DNA of 16,785 nt from Smithella sp. D17 (GCA_000753945.1 JQOA01000235.1:1-16785), one strand, 5' to 3'. Shown: positions 1 through 8,478, numbered from the stretch's first letter. A program made the numbers and translations. Notes: generated by a model not told the origin, from the sequence alone.

Positions 1-1090
1 AACAATAAAAATGCTGGGTGCTGAAGGCCAGATTCAAAGGGCATGGGAAGAAGCTGTCAGCTACATCTCGAAATGGGGTAACAAGTCGCGAATAATTTCG
101 TCTTCCGTCCAGGATGTTACTTATTTCGTGTCGAACCTCATGACAGTGGCTGTAGTCGTTGGAGGTGTCTACATGATCACCGCGGGCAATCTTACTTCAG
201 GCGGCCTTGTAGCTTTGGTCATCCTCTCCAGGCAGGTAATCGCCCCCATGGCGCAGGTTGTAAATCTGGCAACACGATATCATCATGCCAAGGAAGCTTT
301 GAAAACACTCGATGAAATCATGAAACTTCCGGTGGAGAGGCCTGCCGGCAAAACATTTTTACCCAGGAAACGTTTTAACGGCGTCATCGGCGTGAAGAAC
401 CTCACATTTTCCTACCCCGGTCAGACCACAAATGTCCTGAACAACATTACCCTGGAAATTGCCGCAGGCGAGAAAGTCGGTATTATCGGACCTGTGGGTT
501 CAGGTAAAACCACTCTGGGGAAACTGATGCTTGGTTTATATGAACCCATCAGCGGCATGGTAACGATGGACGGCACCGACATACGGCAGATCGATCCGGC
601 GGAATTGCGCCACTTCCTGGGTTATGTTCCCCAGGACATCACCCTTTTCCGGGGAACCGTGTGGGACAATATCACGATGGGTGCGCATGATGTTGACGAC
701 CAGAATGTCATCCATGCGGCGGAAATATCCGGCGTAGGTGATTTCGTAAAGAAACATCCCTCCGGATTCGACATGAAAGTGGAGGAATTCGGCCGTGGGC
801 TTTCCGGCGGTCAGCGGCAGAGCGTAGCCATTTCCCGCGCCCTTTTGCTCGATCCGCCCGTATTGGTGCTCGATGAGCCAACCAGTAATATGGATAACCG
901 GTCGGAAATCAGGTTAAAAGGCTACCTGGCGAAGACCGTGAAAGAAAAAACAGTCGTATTGATTACCCATCGGGCATCGCTTCTGGATATGGTAAATCGC
1001 CTGATAGTTATTGATAATGGATCTATTATTGCTGACGGCCCGAAAGAATTCGTCCTGGAAGCAATGAAAAAAGGACAGATTCATTTTTAG
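1..1090 (+). CDS. Type I secretion ABC exporter (LapB/HlyB-like), 5'-truncated
   Basis: This is the C-terminal half of an inner-membrane type I secretion ATPase that would power export of the RTX adhesin encoded nearby. The frame is open to the window edge, reading T-I-K before the ATG at 11. That ATG lies inside the conserved region 'IKMLGAEGQ' of the exporter membrane domain, so it is not the start, and full relatives are about 700 residues. Counting from the ATG at 11, the end of the membrane domain covers about residues 1-95. The nucleotide-binding domain follows, with Walker A 160-168 (GPVGSGKTT), Q-loop Q208, signature LSGGQ 264-268, Walker B 284-289 with E289, and H-loop H320. All ATPase motifs are intact. 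The next gene starts 15 bp downstream and encodes the membrane-fusion partner. Missing N-terminal residues may include a degenerate C39-like peptidase domain, which cannot be judged here. The LapB-type assignment rests on sequence plus the LapG/LapD/adhesin context. Confidence 0.93.
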   Translation, partial: TIKMLGAEGQIQRAWEEAVSYISKWGNKSRIISSSVQDVTYFVSNLMTVAVVVGGVYMITAGNLTSGGLVALVILSRQVIAPMAQVVNLATRYHHAKEALKTLDEIMKLPVERPAGKTFLPRKRFNGVIGVKNLTFSYPGQTTNVLNNITLEIAAGEKVGIIGPVGSGKTTLGKLMLGLYEPISGMVTMDGTDIRQIDPAELRHFLGYVPQDITLFRGTVWDNITMGAHDVDDQNVIHAAEISGVGDFVKKHPSGFDMKVEEFGRGLSGGQRQSVAISRALLLDPPVLVLDEPTSNMDNRSEIRLKGYLAKTVKEKTVVLITHRASLLDMVNRLIVIDNGSIIADGPKEFVLEAMKKGQIHF

Positions 1091-1105
1091 ACGGGAGAGC
1101 CCAGT

Positions 1106-2542
1106 TTGAAGAAATTTATAAAGGATTTCAGAAATAACCAATTCTTCCAGTTATTACGGAATAATCTACCTGAAAAGGAAGAGCCTGATTTGAAAAATGG
1201 TTCCAAATTCAACCGATTATTCCGGAGGCTACCGGAAGAGGATGTTGATTTCGCCACCGATATCCGTGCGACCATCCTTTCCCAGACCCCCCAAGGCGGA
1301 AGACTGATCATTTGGGCAACCCTTATCCTGTTGGTTATTTTTTTAATTTGGGCATCCTTCTCGGAGTTGGAAGAGGTCACCCGGGGAGAAGGTAAAGTTG
1401 TCCCGTCGAGCCATATTCAGGTCATACAGAACCTGGAAGGGGGGATCATTTCCGAAATTCTCGTGAATGTGGGGGATACCGTCAAAAAGGATCAATTGCT
1501 CCTGCGGATGGATGAAACACGATTTTCTTCATCTTTTGAAGAGAACCGGGCCAAGTATCTTTCCAACAAGGCAAAATCGGCCCGCCTGAAAGCCGAATCA
1601 ACCGGGACCGCCCTGATCATTCCCGCTGATGTCGAGAAGGAAAGGCCGGATATTGCCGCCCGGGAGCGCCAATTGTATAATTCCCGGAGGATGGAGCTGG
1701 GTTCGAGTTCTGAAATTAAGCGCCAGCAGGTTAATCAGCGCAGTCAGGAATTAAAGGAATTAGAGTCAAAGCTTGTTGAACTAAACAGGACTTACACGCT
1801 CCTGCAAAAAGAAATCAGTATGATTAAGCCTCTGGTAGGAAAGGGAGCCGCTTCCGATGTGGAAGTCCTCCAACTTGAGCGTCAGGCAAGCCAAATGCAA
1901 GGAGAGATCGATCGCATCCGTCATGCAATCCCCGGGGCCCAGGCAAAACTCAGAGAAAGCCAGGTTGCTGTAAATGAACTGAACCTGAATTACCGGAACA
2001 AAGCAAATGCGGAATCCAATGAAGTTCTCCGGGAGGTTGATGAAAGCGCCAGTTCTTCTCTTGCCTTGAAGGACAGACTGGATAGAACATCCGTACGCTC
2101 TCCTGTCGACGGCATAGTGAACCGTGTGATGGTCAAGACCGTGGGAGGTGTTGTCCAACCGGGAATGGATCTGGTCGAAATCGTACCTATGCATGGTAAT
2201 CTGGTAGTCGAAGCGAAAATCAAGCCGGCCGACATTGCCTTTCTCCGGCCGGGCCAGAAAGCCACGATAAAATTCACTGCTTATGATTATACAATTTATG
2301 GTTCTCTTAAAGCGGAACTGGAACATGTCAGCGCTGACAGTGTTACTGATGAAAAGGGAAATAGTTTTTTTCTTGTCAGATTAAAGACTGATAAAAGTTA
2401 TTTGGGTACTATGAAGCATCCTCTGCCCATAATGCCGGGCATGGTTACAACAGTGGACATTCTCACCGGCAAGAAAACAGTCCTCTCTTATATACTGAAA
2501 CCTGTCCTGAAAGCGCGATCAATGGCTTTGAGAGAACGTTAA
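1106..2542 (+). CDS. HlyD/LapC-family type I secretion membrane-fusion protein
   Basis: This 478-residue periplasmic adaptor would link the exporter ATPase to an outer-membrane TolC-type channel. A cytosolic N-terminus of about 66 residues precedes one membrane segment (about 67-84). A biotinyl-lipoyl-like half follows ('GEGKVVPSSHIQVIQNLEGG', about 94-113), then a long charged, Gln-rich alpha-hairpin (about 140-325). The second lipoyl half begins near 'VRSPVDGIVNRV', and the C-terminal beta-barrel ends in 'TGKKTVLSYILKPVLKA', typical of adhesin-type (LapC) adaptors. The start is a TTG at 1106, chosen because GGGAGAG at 1093-1099 sits 6 bases upstream and the product then has the usual family N-terminus. 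It directly follows the exporter gene and is almost certainly co-transcribed. The outer-membrane component is not encoded in this window. Confidence 0.94.
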   Translation: MKKFIKDFRNNQFFQLLRNNLPEKEEPDLKNGSKFNRLFRRLPEEDVDFATDIRATILSQTPQGGRLIIWATLILLVIFLIWASFSELEEVTRGEGKVVPSSHIQVIQNLEGGIISEILVNVGDTVKKDQLLLRMDETRFSSSFEENRAKYLSNKAKSARLKAESTGTALIIPADVEKERPDIAARERQLYNSRRMELGSSSEIKRQQVNQRSQELKELESKLVELNRTYTLLQKEISMIKPLVGKGAASDVEVLQLERQASQMQGEIDRIRHAIPGAQAKLRESQVAVNELNLNYRNKANAESNEVLREVDESASSSLALKDRLDRTSVRSPVDGIVNRVMVKTVGGVVQPGMDLVEIVPMHGNLVVEAKIKPADIAFLRPGQKATIKFTAYDYTIYGSLKAELEHVSADSVTDEKGNSFFLVRLKTDKSYLGTMKHPLPIMPGMVTTVDILTGKKTVLSYILKPVLKARSMALRER

Positions 2543-2602
2543 AAGAATAAATGTTATTTTATTTTTATTGTCTTGTGTTGATGCTTGTAAGGATTTAATA
2601 GT

Positions 2603-3241
2603 ATGGCTATTCTGTTAAGCAGTTCTAATAGCACGGTTGTCAATAGGTGGGCTGACCTTTTGAAAGGACATTTCGAAACCGAAAAGACCTATTCCTTAGG
2701 TGAATTGAAAAAACTGTGCGCCTCAAAAAAATTCGATGCAATTCTCCTGCATCGAATGCTCATCGACATACCCGCCTTTTCCGGATTACTCAGCCTATCG
2801 CCCGCAACCAGGTTTTTTCTTCTCTCGGACCGCCCGGATGAAGAGGAAGCCCTGACATTTCTAAAAATGGGAATTGTGGGATACGGGAATACTTATATAT
2901 CATCGCCACGACTGATTGAAGCCTTACGGGTTGTTACTAACGGAGGGGTGTGGCTGGGACAAAAGGTCATCCAACGGCTGATCATGGACACTTCGGTGAA
3001 AGCAAAAGGCGATGACGGAAAAAACATTTCCGCTTCTTTGTTAACAACGTTGACAAGAGCGGAACGTAATATCGCCGAACTTGTCGCCTGCGGAAACTCA
3101 AACCTGGAGATCGCGGCTGATCTCGATATAACAGAAAGGACTGTCAAAGCCCACCTGACATCCATCTATGCAAAAACAAAAACCGGCAACAGGCTTAACC
3201 TTGCCCTTTTGATTAACCTGGGGAAAAGTCCTCAGGGCTGA
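2603..3241 (+). CDS. LuxR/NarL-family regulator with degenerate receiver domain
   Basis: This 212-residue DNA-binding protein has a CheY-like N-terminal domain (about 1-125) and a LuxR-type helix-turn-helix (about 147-206, 'LTRAERNIAELVACGNSNLE' then 'ITERTVKAHL'). The receiver fold is recognisable, but its phosphorylation chemistry looks lost. Ser6-Ser8 sit where the acidic pair should be, His50 ('FDAILLHRML') sits at the phospho-acceptor aspartate, and Asn96/Thr97 sit where the conserved lysine is expected. Ser75 at the Thr/Ser switch position remains. It is therefore probably an atypical regulator not driven by a histidine kinase, perhaps by ligand or protein contact. The ATG has TAAGGA at 2588-2593, 9 bases upstream. 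It lies 60 bp after the adaptor gene with no terminator or clear promoter between, so it may be the last gene of the secretion operon. Control of the adhesin genes is inference from position only. Confidence 0.88.
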   Translation: MAILLSSSNSTVVNRWADLLKGHFETEKTYSLGELKKLCASKKFDAILLHRMLIDIPAFSGLLSLSPATRFFLLSDRPDEEEALTFLKMGIVGYGNTYISSPRLIEALRVVTNGGVWLGQKVIQRLIMDTSVKAKGDDGKNISASLLTTLTRAERNIAELVACGNSNLEIAADLDITERTVKAHLTSIYAKTKTGNRLNLALLINLGKSPQG

Positions 3242-3308
3242 AATTTCGATATTTCTACAATAAGGATCTGAAAAATCGGGTATAAAATCTTCTTGTATTT
3301 GTTCGAGA

Positions 3309-3347
3309 AAAAAAGCCGCAAAAGAGTTTATCTTTCGCGGCTTTTTT
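3309..3347. terminator. Bidirectional rho-independent terminator
   Basis: Six A then GCCGC (3309-3319) pairs with GCGGC then six T (3337-3347). Inside, AAAGA/TCTTT extends the stem after one A-C mismatch, closing on the 5-base loop GTTTA (3326-3330). The stem has A-runs on one side and T-runs on the other, so it can end transcription of the + strand regulator gene and of the - strand adhesin gene that converges on it. Confidence 0.92.
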
Positions 3348-3367
3348 ATTAAAGCTTATTTGTCCGT

Positions 3368-6300
3368 TTATGAATGATTTATATCCACCGCCCCGAGCAA
3401 TGAATCAAGTTGGTGAATAGAACCTAAATCTGAATAATGGATATTATCGAACGTCACAGTCGCTACCAGATGTCCGGCAGAGTGATCCGAACCATTATCA
3501 TAAATATCCAAAACCGCTTTACCATTAGCGTTCTGTTCTACGCCAAGGTAGGTTTTCGCTACTGCGTCGTCAGTAACCTTAACTATAGAAGAAATATCGA
3601 CTTTATCCAACTGGCCTTTATTGTAATCCTGAATAGTGTCATGCCCGCCTTTTGAAATAACAAAAGTATCGGCTCCCAACCCACCGTTGAGTATGTTATT
3701 GCCAGTTCCACCGCTGAGGAGATCATTGCCTTCACCGCCATTAATAACGTCATTGCCCTCCTGACCGTAAATAATGTCATTACCGGCACCGCCGTCGATA
3801 GTATCATTACCGCCGGTACGCCCGCTTTCCGTGGCTAGCGTTGAGTGATTCGCTTTGATGTAATCCGTAATTTGCTGTTCAGTCCAGCCAAGCTTTTCAA
3901 ACACTTCCCAACCGGCGCCGTCTGCAGTCGTCAGACTCGGATTAGCGTCCGCAAGAGCATCCGTATGAACCGAATCACCGAAAATAACATCGTCTCCATC
4001 TCCACTGGCAAGATGATCGTCACCGGCTCCAAGGAGCGTATATTCCAACGATCCGTGTTGTAAAGCAGCGGACAATTCTTCAGCAGTATGGACAATTTCC
4101 ACTTGACCCACCGGCCCTGTTACTGTCCCATTCCAAAAACTTACGCTGCCCGTCTCGGTAGTAACATCGGTATTATCGAAGAATTTCAGATAATTCTCGT
4201 TAACCTCTGAGCCTATACCGATAGCCTCCACATGGGTGATCGGTGACAATAGAGCAAACGCCTCCACCGAGTTTAACATTGTGTAATAGTCTGTCACTTT
4301 TCCTGGTCCTGCTACGTTACCGTAAGAATTAATGTAATATGTCGGGTTACCGTCCGTCAGGAAGAAGGTAATATTTTCATAACCATTGGTCTGCGAACTT
4401 AACCACGCGTTGGACGCGTTAAAGCCAGCTTCATAATTCGTGGCACCTTCCGCTACCATATTATCTATCGCTGTATATATGGCACTTAAATTGGCACTTG
4501 TAATATTAGACCAACTGGTATTCGCAACCACGTTACTGTCAAAATCGATAATCTGCAGATTGATTGTACCGTCATGACCAACCAGTTGATCGGCAAGATT
4601 CTTCAGGGCAGCCTGAGCCAACTCCATGCGAGTATATCCCGCTGTGCCTGAATCTTTATCCATACTGCCGGAGCTGTCCACAATCAACGAAATATTGTAA
4701 TTTTGACCGGGTTGGACAATATTATTTGCGCCACCTATATCGCCGACCAGAACATCGTTTCCACCGCCGCCCGTTATTGGTCCATCTAATGGACTGTAAT
4801 GATCTATATGATGGTCAATAGTCTGACCAGTCACATCATCGGCATTTGTACCAACAACGAGCATATCATGCACCGGCAGGTTGACTGTTAAATTGGCCGT
4901 GGCCGTATCGCCGTCGGCATCCATAATTGTATAGGTAAAGACCTCGTTTGCTACTAACGGCGTACCCGTCGGGGCGGTGTAGGTGTACGCTCCTGTTGAG
5001 AAATTAACCGCTAAAGTGCCACCCTCGTGTGTTGCGATAGTGAGAGTCGTCGTGGTGGAGTTGTAACCACCGGAGGAAGTATTGTAAACCTCGTCAATCC
5101 CGTCACCATTTGCGTCATGGGCGATGGAGACGATGTGCAGGGCACCCGGACCATCAGCCCCGAAGGATGCGTCAACAGTACCCACCACAGGTAGTATATA
5201 ATGATCCGCATCAGCCGTTAATGTAGCATTCAGATTGAATGTATTCGCCGCACTCTCATCTGTATATACCTGAGTAACAGTGTTGCCACTGGCATCCTGG
5301 AAACCGATTGTTAACGTGTATGTGAAATCTCCAACCTTCACATCCACTACATTTGTGCCGTTGACGATTGTTACAATATCGTCCGGATTCGCACCATCGT
5401 TGGGTGTTTCATTGTGCTGAAAGTGAACTGTCTTATCGACATGTACAGTTTGACCATCGATCACAACATCAAAGGTCACTTTAAGGTAAGCATCTGTAAT
5501 TGAAGAGCCGCTCGGAATCGGGAAGTTGTTATGCGTAAATGTGCCCAATGTAAATGTTTCGCCTACATTAACAGTAGCCAAAGCATTGTTATCATTGTAC
5601 ACGTAGCTGGAGCTATTGCTATTGTCACCCCACGCAATTTTCTCAAAGTAAGTATCGGCGTCGGTGCTGGTTTTAGTGTCTACGTTAATATCAAACGGTG
5701 CAACCCAGCCCGCTGCTAAAGCACTGATGTGAGCCGTGGTTGCTGAATCATGCACCACAACGGTCACGCTTTGATCGTTCGCCGTCGGCATGTCGTCGTT
5801 GAAGGTGATATTCAGCGTGCCCGTTGCCGTGTCGCCGTCGGCGTCCGTCACCGTGTAGTTAAGCGCTGCTGTTGCGTTGTTTTCCGTATTGTCGCCGACC
5901 TGACCGTCCAGTGTTCCATGAAGGACGTTGTCCAGCAACGTTACCTTGTAGGCGCCCGTCGCCGGATCTGTCACTTCCACCGTAAACAACGCTCCTCGCG
6001 GACCTGTCGCGGTAAGTGTGCTGCCGGTCCAACTGTACGTAACCGTCTCCTGACCCACTATGCCAGTGAGACCGTTCATCGAGGCAAAGCCGATTGATCC
6101 CGGTCCATTAAGTACGAAGTCGTGTGTTAAAATACCTGTAAAGGTCGCTTCGTTAGAATCGGGATCAGGTGTCACCACGATATCGCCCGTACCACCCGAA
6201 ATTCCGCCGCTCAAACCTTCGTCGTCCACCGTGGCATAAATGATACCTGCTGTGGGATCTGTATCGTCGTTGTCCAGGATCGTGCCGACACCCTGAGTGT

Positions 6301-7459
6301 CGGAAATCGTTGCTGCCGCGGCGTTGCTCAAGTTGACATTGAAGGTTTCAGTCAACTCGTAAACCGAGTCGTCGGCGATGTTCAACGTGATGGTCTTTGT
6401 GGTTTCTCCCGCGGCAAAGGTCAGCGTGCCGGCCAGCAGGTCGCTCGCCGTGTAGTCGCCGGGCGTCACGGCCGTGTTCGGAGCCACACTATAATCCACC
6501 GAAGAGGCCTGATCCGTCAGACCCGTCTTGGTCACCGTGAAGGTGATCGTGCTATCCGTGCCTTCCGTGACGGTTACATCATTGATCGAGAAGGCCGGCA
6601 CAGCGTCGTTGTCGGCAATATTGCCGATACCGCTGCCGTCAACAATCGTGACGCCAGTCGAAGGAGTCCCCAGTTGTACCGTGAACGCCTCGGGATTCTC
6701 GAAGACCGTGTCATTGAGCACGGGAACGGTCACAGTTGCTGTGGTCTCGCCTGCCAGGAAGGTGATCGTGCCGCTGGTGGCAATGTAGTCGGTTCCGGCG
6801 ACTGCAGTGCCATCCGCCGTAGTGTAATTAACCGTTGTATCGTGATTCGTCGCCTCTGATAATGACACCGTGAAGGTGATGACGTTGCCGCCCTGACCCT
6901 CGCTCTGCGGATCCGGCAAGCCATCAGAAATTGATACCGTGATTGGCTGATCCAAATTAGGATCATAATTCGTCGAAACTCCGGTTCCCCATGTTATCCC
7001 CCTTGTTTCAGCTCCGCTTTCCGGTGTTACTTCTGACCAGTCAGGGGTTACAACAAAGACGGGATGGCCTCCGCCTGCGTTTGCTTCTGCACCGGCGGCT
7101 GTCGCATCCAATTCCAATGGCTGATCACCCGCCAGCAGCGCTTTCTGTATTGCTTCCTGTTCAGCAGAGGCTTCCGCAGCAACACCCTTTGAAACAACCC
7201 CGTACACATCCTCATCAATGACCATATCAGACACTCTGCCGAGATCTAATTGAGTAGAAGGAGATGTATTAAAAACAATAGATACGCTTCCATCACCTCC
7301 GGTAATGATGCGGTCGTCTGCAAAAACCGGGCTGTTTATTTTAAGCATCCGTACTGTACCATCAGGCGATATCGCCTTTACGTTCCCGTATAGAATAGCA
7401 ACTTTTCCTGTTACCTGATGTCCCATTTCGCTCGTTACCGGCTTTTTAATCTCGGCCAT
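3368..7459 (-). CDS. Compact LapA-like RTX adhesin (Calx-beta, vWA, type I secretion target)
   Basis: This 1363-residue protein would be exported by the type I system and held at the outer membrane. The N-terminal retention module (about 15-125) ends in 'AIQKALLAGDQPLELDATAAG'-type sequence with T120-A121-A122-G123, the known LapG cleavage motif (cut between the two alanines). A glycine-rich linker follows. Two Calx-beta domains follow (about 176-285 and 287-398), then VCBS-like beta domains ending in 'DADGDTAT' motifs (about 401-560 and 560-865). A von Willebrand A domain (about 920-1128) has an intact MIDAS: D928-x-S930-x-S932, T1007 and D1036. RTX nonapeptides occur near 896-906, 1144-1162 and 1216-1262. 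The C-terminus (about 1263-1363) matches type I secretion targets, and there is no Sec signal peptide, as expected. The ATG is preceded by AAGGAGA with 7-base spacing. It is short next to P. fluorescens LapA (thousands of residues), lacking the long central repeat array. Cleavage and adhesion are inferred from family and neighbours. Confidence 0.93.
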   Translation of the reverse strand: MAEIKKPVTSEMGHQVTGKVAILYGNVKAISPDGTVRMLKINSPVFADDRIITGGDGSVSIVFNTSPSTQLDLGRVSDMVIDEDVYGVVSKGVAAEASAEQEAIQKALLAGDQPLELDATAAGAEANAGGGHPVFVVTPDWSEVTPESGAETRGITWGTGVSTNYDPNLDQPITVSISDGLPDPQSEGQGGNVITFTVSLSEATNHDTTVNYTTADGTAVAGTDYIATSGTITFLAGETTATVTVPVLNDTVFENPEAFTVQLGTPSTGVTIVDGSGIGNIADNDAVPAFSINDVTVTEGTDSTITFTVTKTGLTDQASSVDYSVAPNTAVTPGDYTASDLLAGTLTFAAGETTKTITLNIADDSVYELTETFNVNLSNAAAATISDTQGVGTILDNDDTDPTAGIIYATVDDEGLSGGISGGTGDIVVTPDPDSNEATFTGILTHDFVLNGPGSIGFASMNGLTGIVGQETVTYSWTGSTLTATGPRGALFTVEVTDPATGAYKVTLLDNVLHGTLDGQVGDNTENNATAALNYTVTDADGDTATGTLNITFNDDMPTANDQSVTVVVHDSATTAHISALAAGWVAPFDINVDTKTSTDADTYFEKIAWGDNSNSSSYVYNDNNALATVNVGETFTLGTFTHNNFPIPSGSSITDAYLKVTFDVVIDGQTVHVDKTVHFQHNETPNDGANPDDIVTIVNGTNVVDVKVGDFTYTLTIGFQDASGNTVTQVYTDESAANTFNLNATLTADADHYILPVVGTVDASFGADGPGALHIVSIAHDANGDGIDEVYNTSSGGYNSTTTTLTIATHEGGTLAVNFSTGAYTYTAPTGTPLVANEVFTYTIMDADGDTATANLTVNLPVHDMLVVGTNADDVTGQTIDHHIDHYSPLDGPITGGGGNDVLVGDIGGANNIVQPGQNYNISLIVDSSGSMDKDSGTAGYTRMELAQAALKNLADQLVGHDGTINLQIIDFDSNVVANTSWSNITSANLSAIYTAIDNMVAEGATNYEAGFNASNAWLSSQTNGYENITFFLTDGNPTYYINSYGNVAGPGKVTDYYTMLNSVEAFALLSPITHVEAIGIGSEVNENYLKFFDNTDVTTETGSVSFWNGTVTGPVGQVEIVHTAEELSAALQHGSLEYTLLGAGDDHLASGDGDDVIFGDSVHTDALADANPSLTTADGAGWEVFEKLGWTEQQITDYIKANHSTLATESGRTGGNDTIDGGAGNDIIYGQEGNDVINGGEGNDLLSGGTGNNILNGGLGADTFVISKGGHDTIQDYNKGQLDKVDISSIVKVTDDAVAKTYLGVEQNANGKAVLDIYDNGSDHSAGHLVATVTFDNIHYSDLGSIHQLDSLLGAVDINHS
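3674..3814 (-). repeat. RTX calcium-binding nonapeptide block
   Basis: Residues 1216-1262 of the adhesin carry about five consecutive GGxGxDxUx-type nonapeptides ('GGAGNDIIYGQEGNDVINGG' and flanks). These form a calcium-binding parallel beta-roll that folds after export. A shorter block occurs at about 3974-4030 (residues 1144-1162). Further RTX-like sequence precedes the vWA domain at residues 896-906. Confidence 0.88.
4076..4702 (-). other. von Willebrand factor A domain within the adhesin
   Basis: Residues about 920-1128 form a vWA domain. The metal-ion-dependent adhesion site is complete: DSSGS at 928-932, Thr1007 in 'EGATNYEAG', and Asp1036 in 'FLTDGNP'. Such domains bind ligands through a divalent cation and are a frequent ligand-binding module near the C-terminus of large RTX adhesins. 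Confidence 0.88.
7091..7102 (-). other. Codons of the TAAG cleavage motif (T120-G123) in the adhesin
   Basis: These twelve bases encode Thr-Ala-Ala-Gly at residues 120-123. LapG-type proteases are known to cut LapA-type adhesins between the two alanines of a TAAG motif that follows an 'AIQ.AL.AG..P' helix. Both the helix (103-113) and the motif are present, and a LapG-like protease gene starts 330 bp from the adhesin start. Cleavage here is inferred. Confidence 0.85.
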
Positions 7460-7550
7460 GATTTATTCTCCTTAATTATATGATAATATTTAGTTCCATT
7501 TTTTAATGAATTACTGATGTTATATTACTCATTTTTATTTATCCGTCTAT

Positions 7551-7564
7551 TGTACCTTGGTACA
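7551..7564. promoter_or_regulatory. Candidate operator: inverted repeat TGTACC-TT-GGTACA
   Basis: The arms are 6-bp perfect inverted repeats around a 2-base spacer, in the shared promoter region about 92 bases upstream of the adhesin start. Dyads with TAC/GTA arms are used by some LuxR/NarL-family regulators, and one such regulator is encoded just beyond the adhesin. Binding by that protein is speculation. Confidence 0.4.
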
Positions 7565-7666
7565 GTCTTTCTGAAATATTTTATCTAACTGAACTTGTTA
7601 ATATTTGACTACTCTCTGTTTGTTTCTCATTATTCCATATGCCGGTATGCATAAAAATCAATTGCC

Positions 7667-7696
7667 TTGACAGGACATATAATCTATGATTATAAA
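7667..7696 (+). promoter_or_regulatory. Candidate sigma-70-type promoter for the lapG-lapD operon
   Basis: A perfect TTGACA (7667-7672) is followed after 18 bases by TATAAA (7691-7696). This would give a leader of roughly 85 bases before the protease start at 7789. The -35 match is good, but the spacing is one base over optimum. Confidence 0.5.
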
Positions 7697-7788
7697 AACT
7701 TACGAATAATCCGTAATAATTTCGTTTTTCCAAATAAATGGAGTCAAAATAAGCTGCTCTCGTTACTTTTTAAAAGGGATCACGAATC

Positions 7789-8478
7789 TTGGCGTCTCTT
7801 GAATCCACCGTAAATTCCAATAAAATCAAAATCATACTGTTTGGAGTTGTTGTTTTCGCAGGACTGGTTGTGACGGGCCTGGTCTTTACGGGAGAAAAAT
7901 TTCATATCGACCAGAAGGTCCTTCAAAAAGCACAGGAAAAATACGGTCAGGAAGCACGGATGCGTCTCGTTTCCTGGGAAGACATTTTAAAGAATGAGGG
8001 CGGAACTGACAGGGAAAAACTGGAAAAAATAAATTCTTTTTTCAATAAAAAAATTGTTTTCGTACATGATACAGATCTTTACGGAACTAAAGATTACTGG
8101 GCAACTCCGGTAGAATTTCTATCCAGGGGCGCTGGAGATTGTGAGGATTATGCCATTGCCAAATATTTCAGCCTTAAATTGATGGGAGTGCCCGAAGAAA
8201 AGCTGAGAATAGCCTATGTCAAGGCGCTACAATACAATATTTTTCACATGGTTATGCTGTACTACAGCAACCCGGGAGCCGAACCTTTAATCCTCGACAG
8301 TCTTGTTGATTCCATCAATCCGGCATCGCAACGACGGGATCTCCTACCCATATTTACTTTCAACGGTGCGGGACTATGGCTGGCTCACGACCGCGGACAG
8401 GGGAAATTAGCCGGTAAAAGCAGCAGGCTTGCGGCATGGAATGATCTTCTGCAAAGAATGGCAGGAACTGGAATTTAA
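7789..8478 (+). CDS. lapG: LapG-like periplasmic cysteine protease (transglutaminase-like, BTLCP)
   Basis: This 229-residue protease is expected to clip the adhesin retention module in the periplasm. An N-terminal hydrophobic segment (about 13-34) acts as signal or anchor. The papain/transglutaminase-like triad is visible: Cys118 in 'GAGDCEDYAIAKY', His153 in 'IFHMVML', Asp170 in 'LILDSL', with spacing like characterised LapG proteins. Asp117 and Glu119, next to the cysteine, match residues known to bind the calcium that LapG needs. The start is TTG at 7789, because an in-frame stop lies at 7771-7773, no ATG precedes the hydrophobic segment, and AAAAGGGA at 7772-7779 gives 9-base spacing. The stop is 18 bp before the lapD-like gene, so the two form an operon. 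Substrate choice is inferred from the TAAG motif in the neighbouring adhesin. Confidence 0.92.
   Translation: MASLESTVNSNKIKIILFGVVVFAGLVVTGLVFTGEKFHIDQKVLQKAQEKYGQEARMRLVSWEDILKNEGGTDREKLEKINSFFNKKIVFVHDTDLYGTKDYWATPVEFLSRGAGDCEDYAIAKYFSLKLMGVPEEKLRIAYVKALQYNIFHMVMLYYSNPGAEPLILDSLVDSINPASQRRDLLPIFTFNGAGLWLAHDRGQGKLAGKSSRLAAWNDLLQRMAGTGI

Larger units (their letters stand above)
7460..7788. other. Divergent intergenic region between adhesin and protease genes
   Basis: This 329-base A/T-rich spacer must carry the control signals for the - strand adhesin and the + strand lapG/lapD-like operon. Visible in it are the adhesin ribosome-binding site (AAGGAGA, - strand, 7467-7473), a 14-base inverted repeat at 7551-7564, and a candidate promoter toward the protease at 7667-7696. 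A purine-rich ribosome-binding site lies at 7772-7779. No convincing -35/-10 pair could be assigned to the adhesin gene, and no RNA gene or reading frame of note was seen. Confidence 0.7.

Noticed and set aside
11..13. ATG at 11 as the start of the exporter gene
   Set aside because: The frame is open to the window edge and the region is internal conserved membrane-domain sequence of a roughly 700-residue family, so the gene is truncated rather than short.
1781..2326. 181-codon open frame on the - strand inside the adaptor gene
   Set aside because: It lies wholly antisense to a confidently identified HlyD-family gene, has no family resemblance and no ribosome-binding site.
5750..6097. 115-codon + strand frame inside the adhesin gene
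   Set aside because: Antisense shadow of a repetitive, GC-skewed adhesin coding sequence; low-complexity Val/Arg/His-rich translation.
7475..7480. TATAAT on the - strand as -10 of the adhesin gene
   Set aside because: It abuts the ribosome-binding site, which would put the transcript start within or after it.
7678..7683. Perfect TATAAT as -10 of the protease promoter
   Set aside because: It lies only 5 bases after the TTGACA, so it cannot pair with that -35. TATAAA at 7691 has workable spacing.
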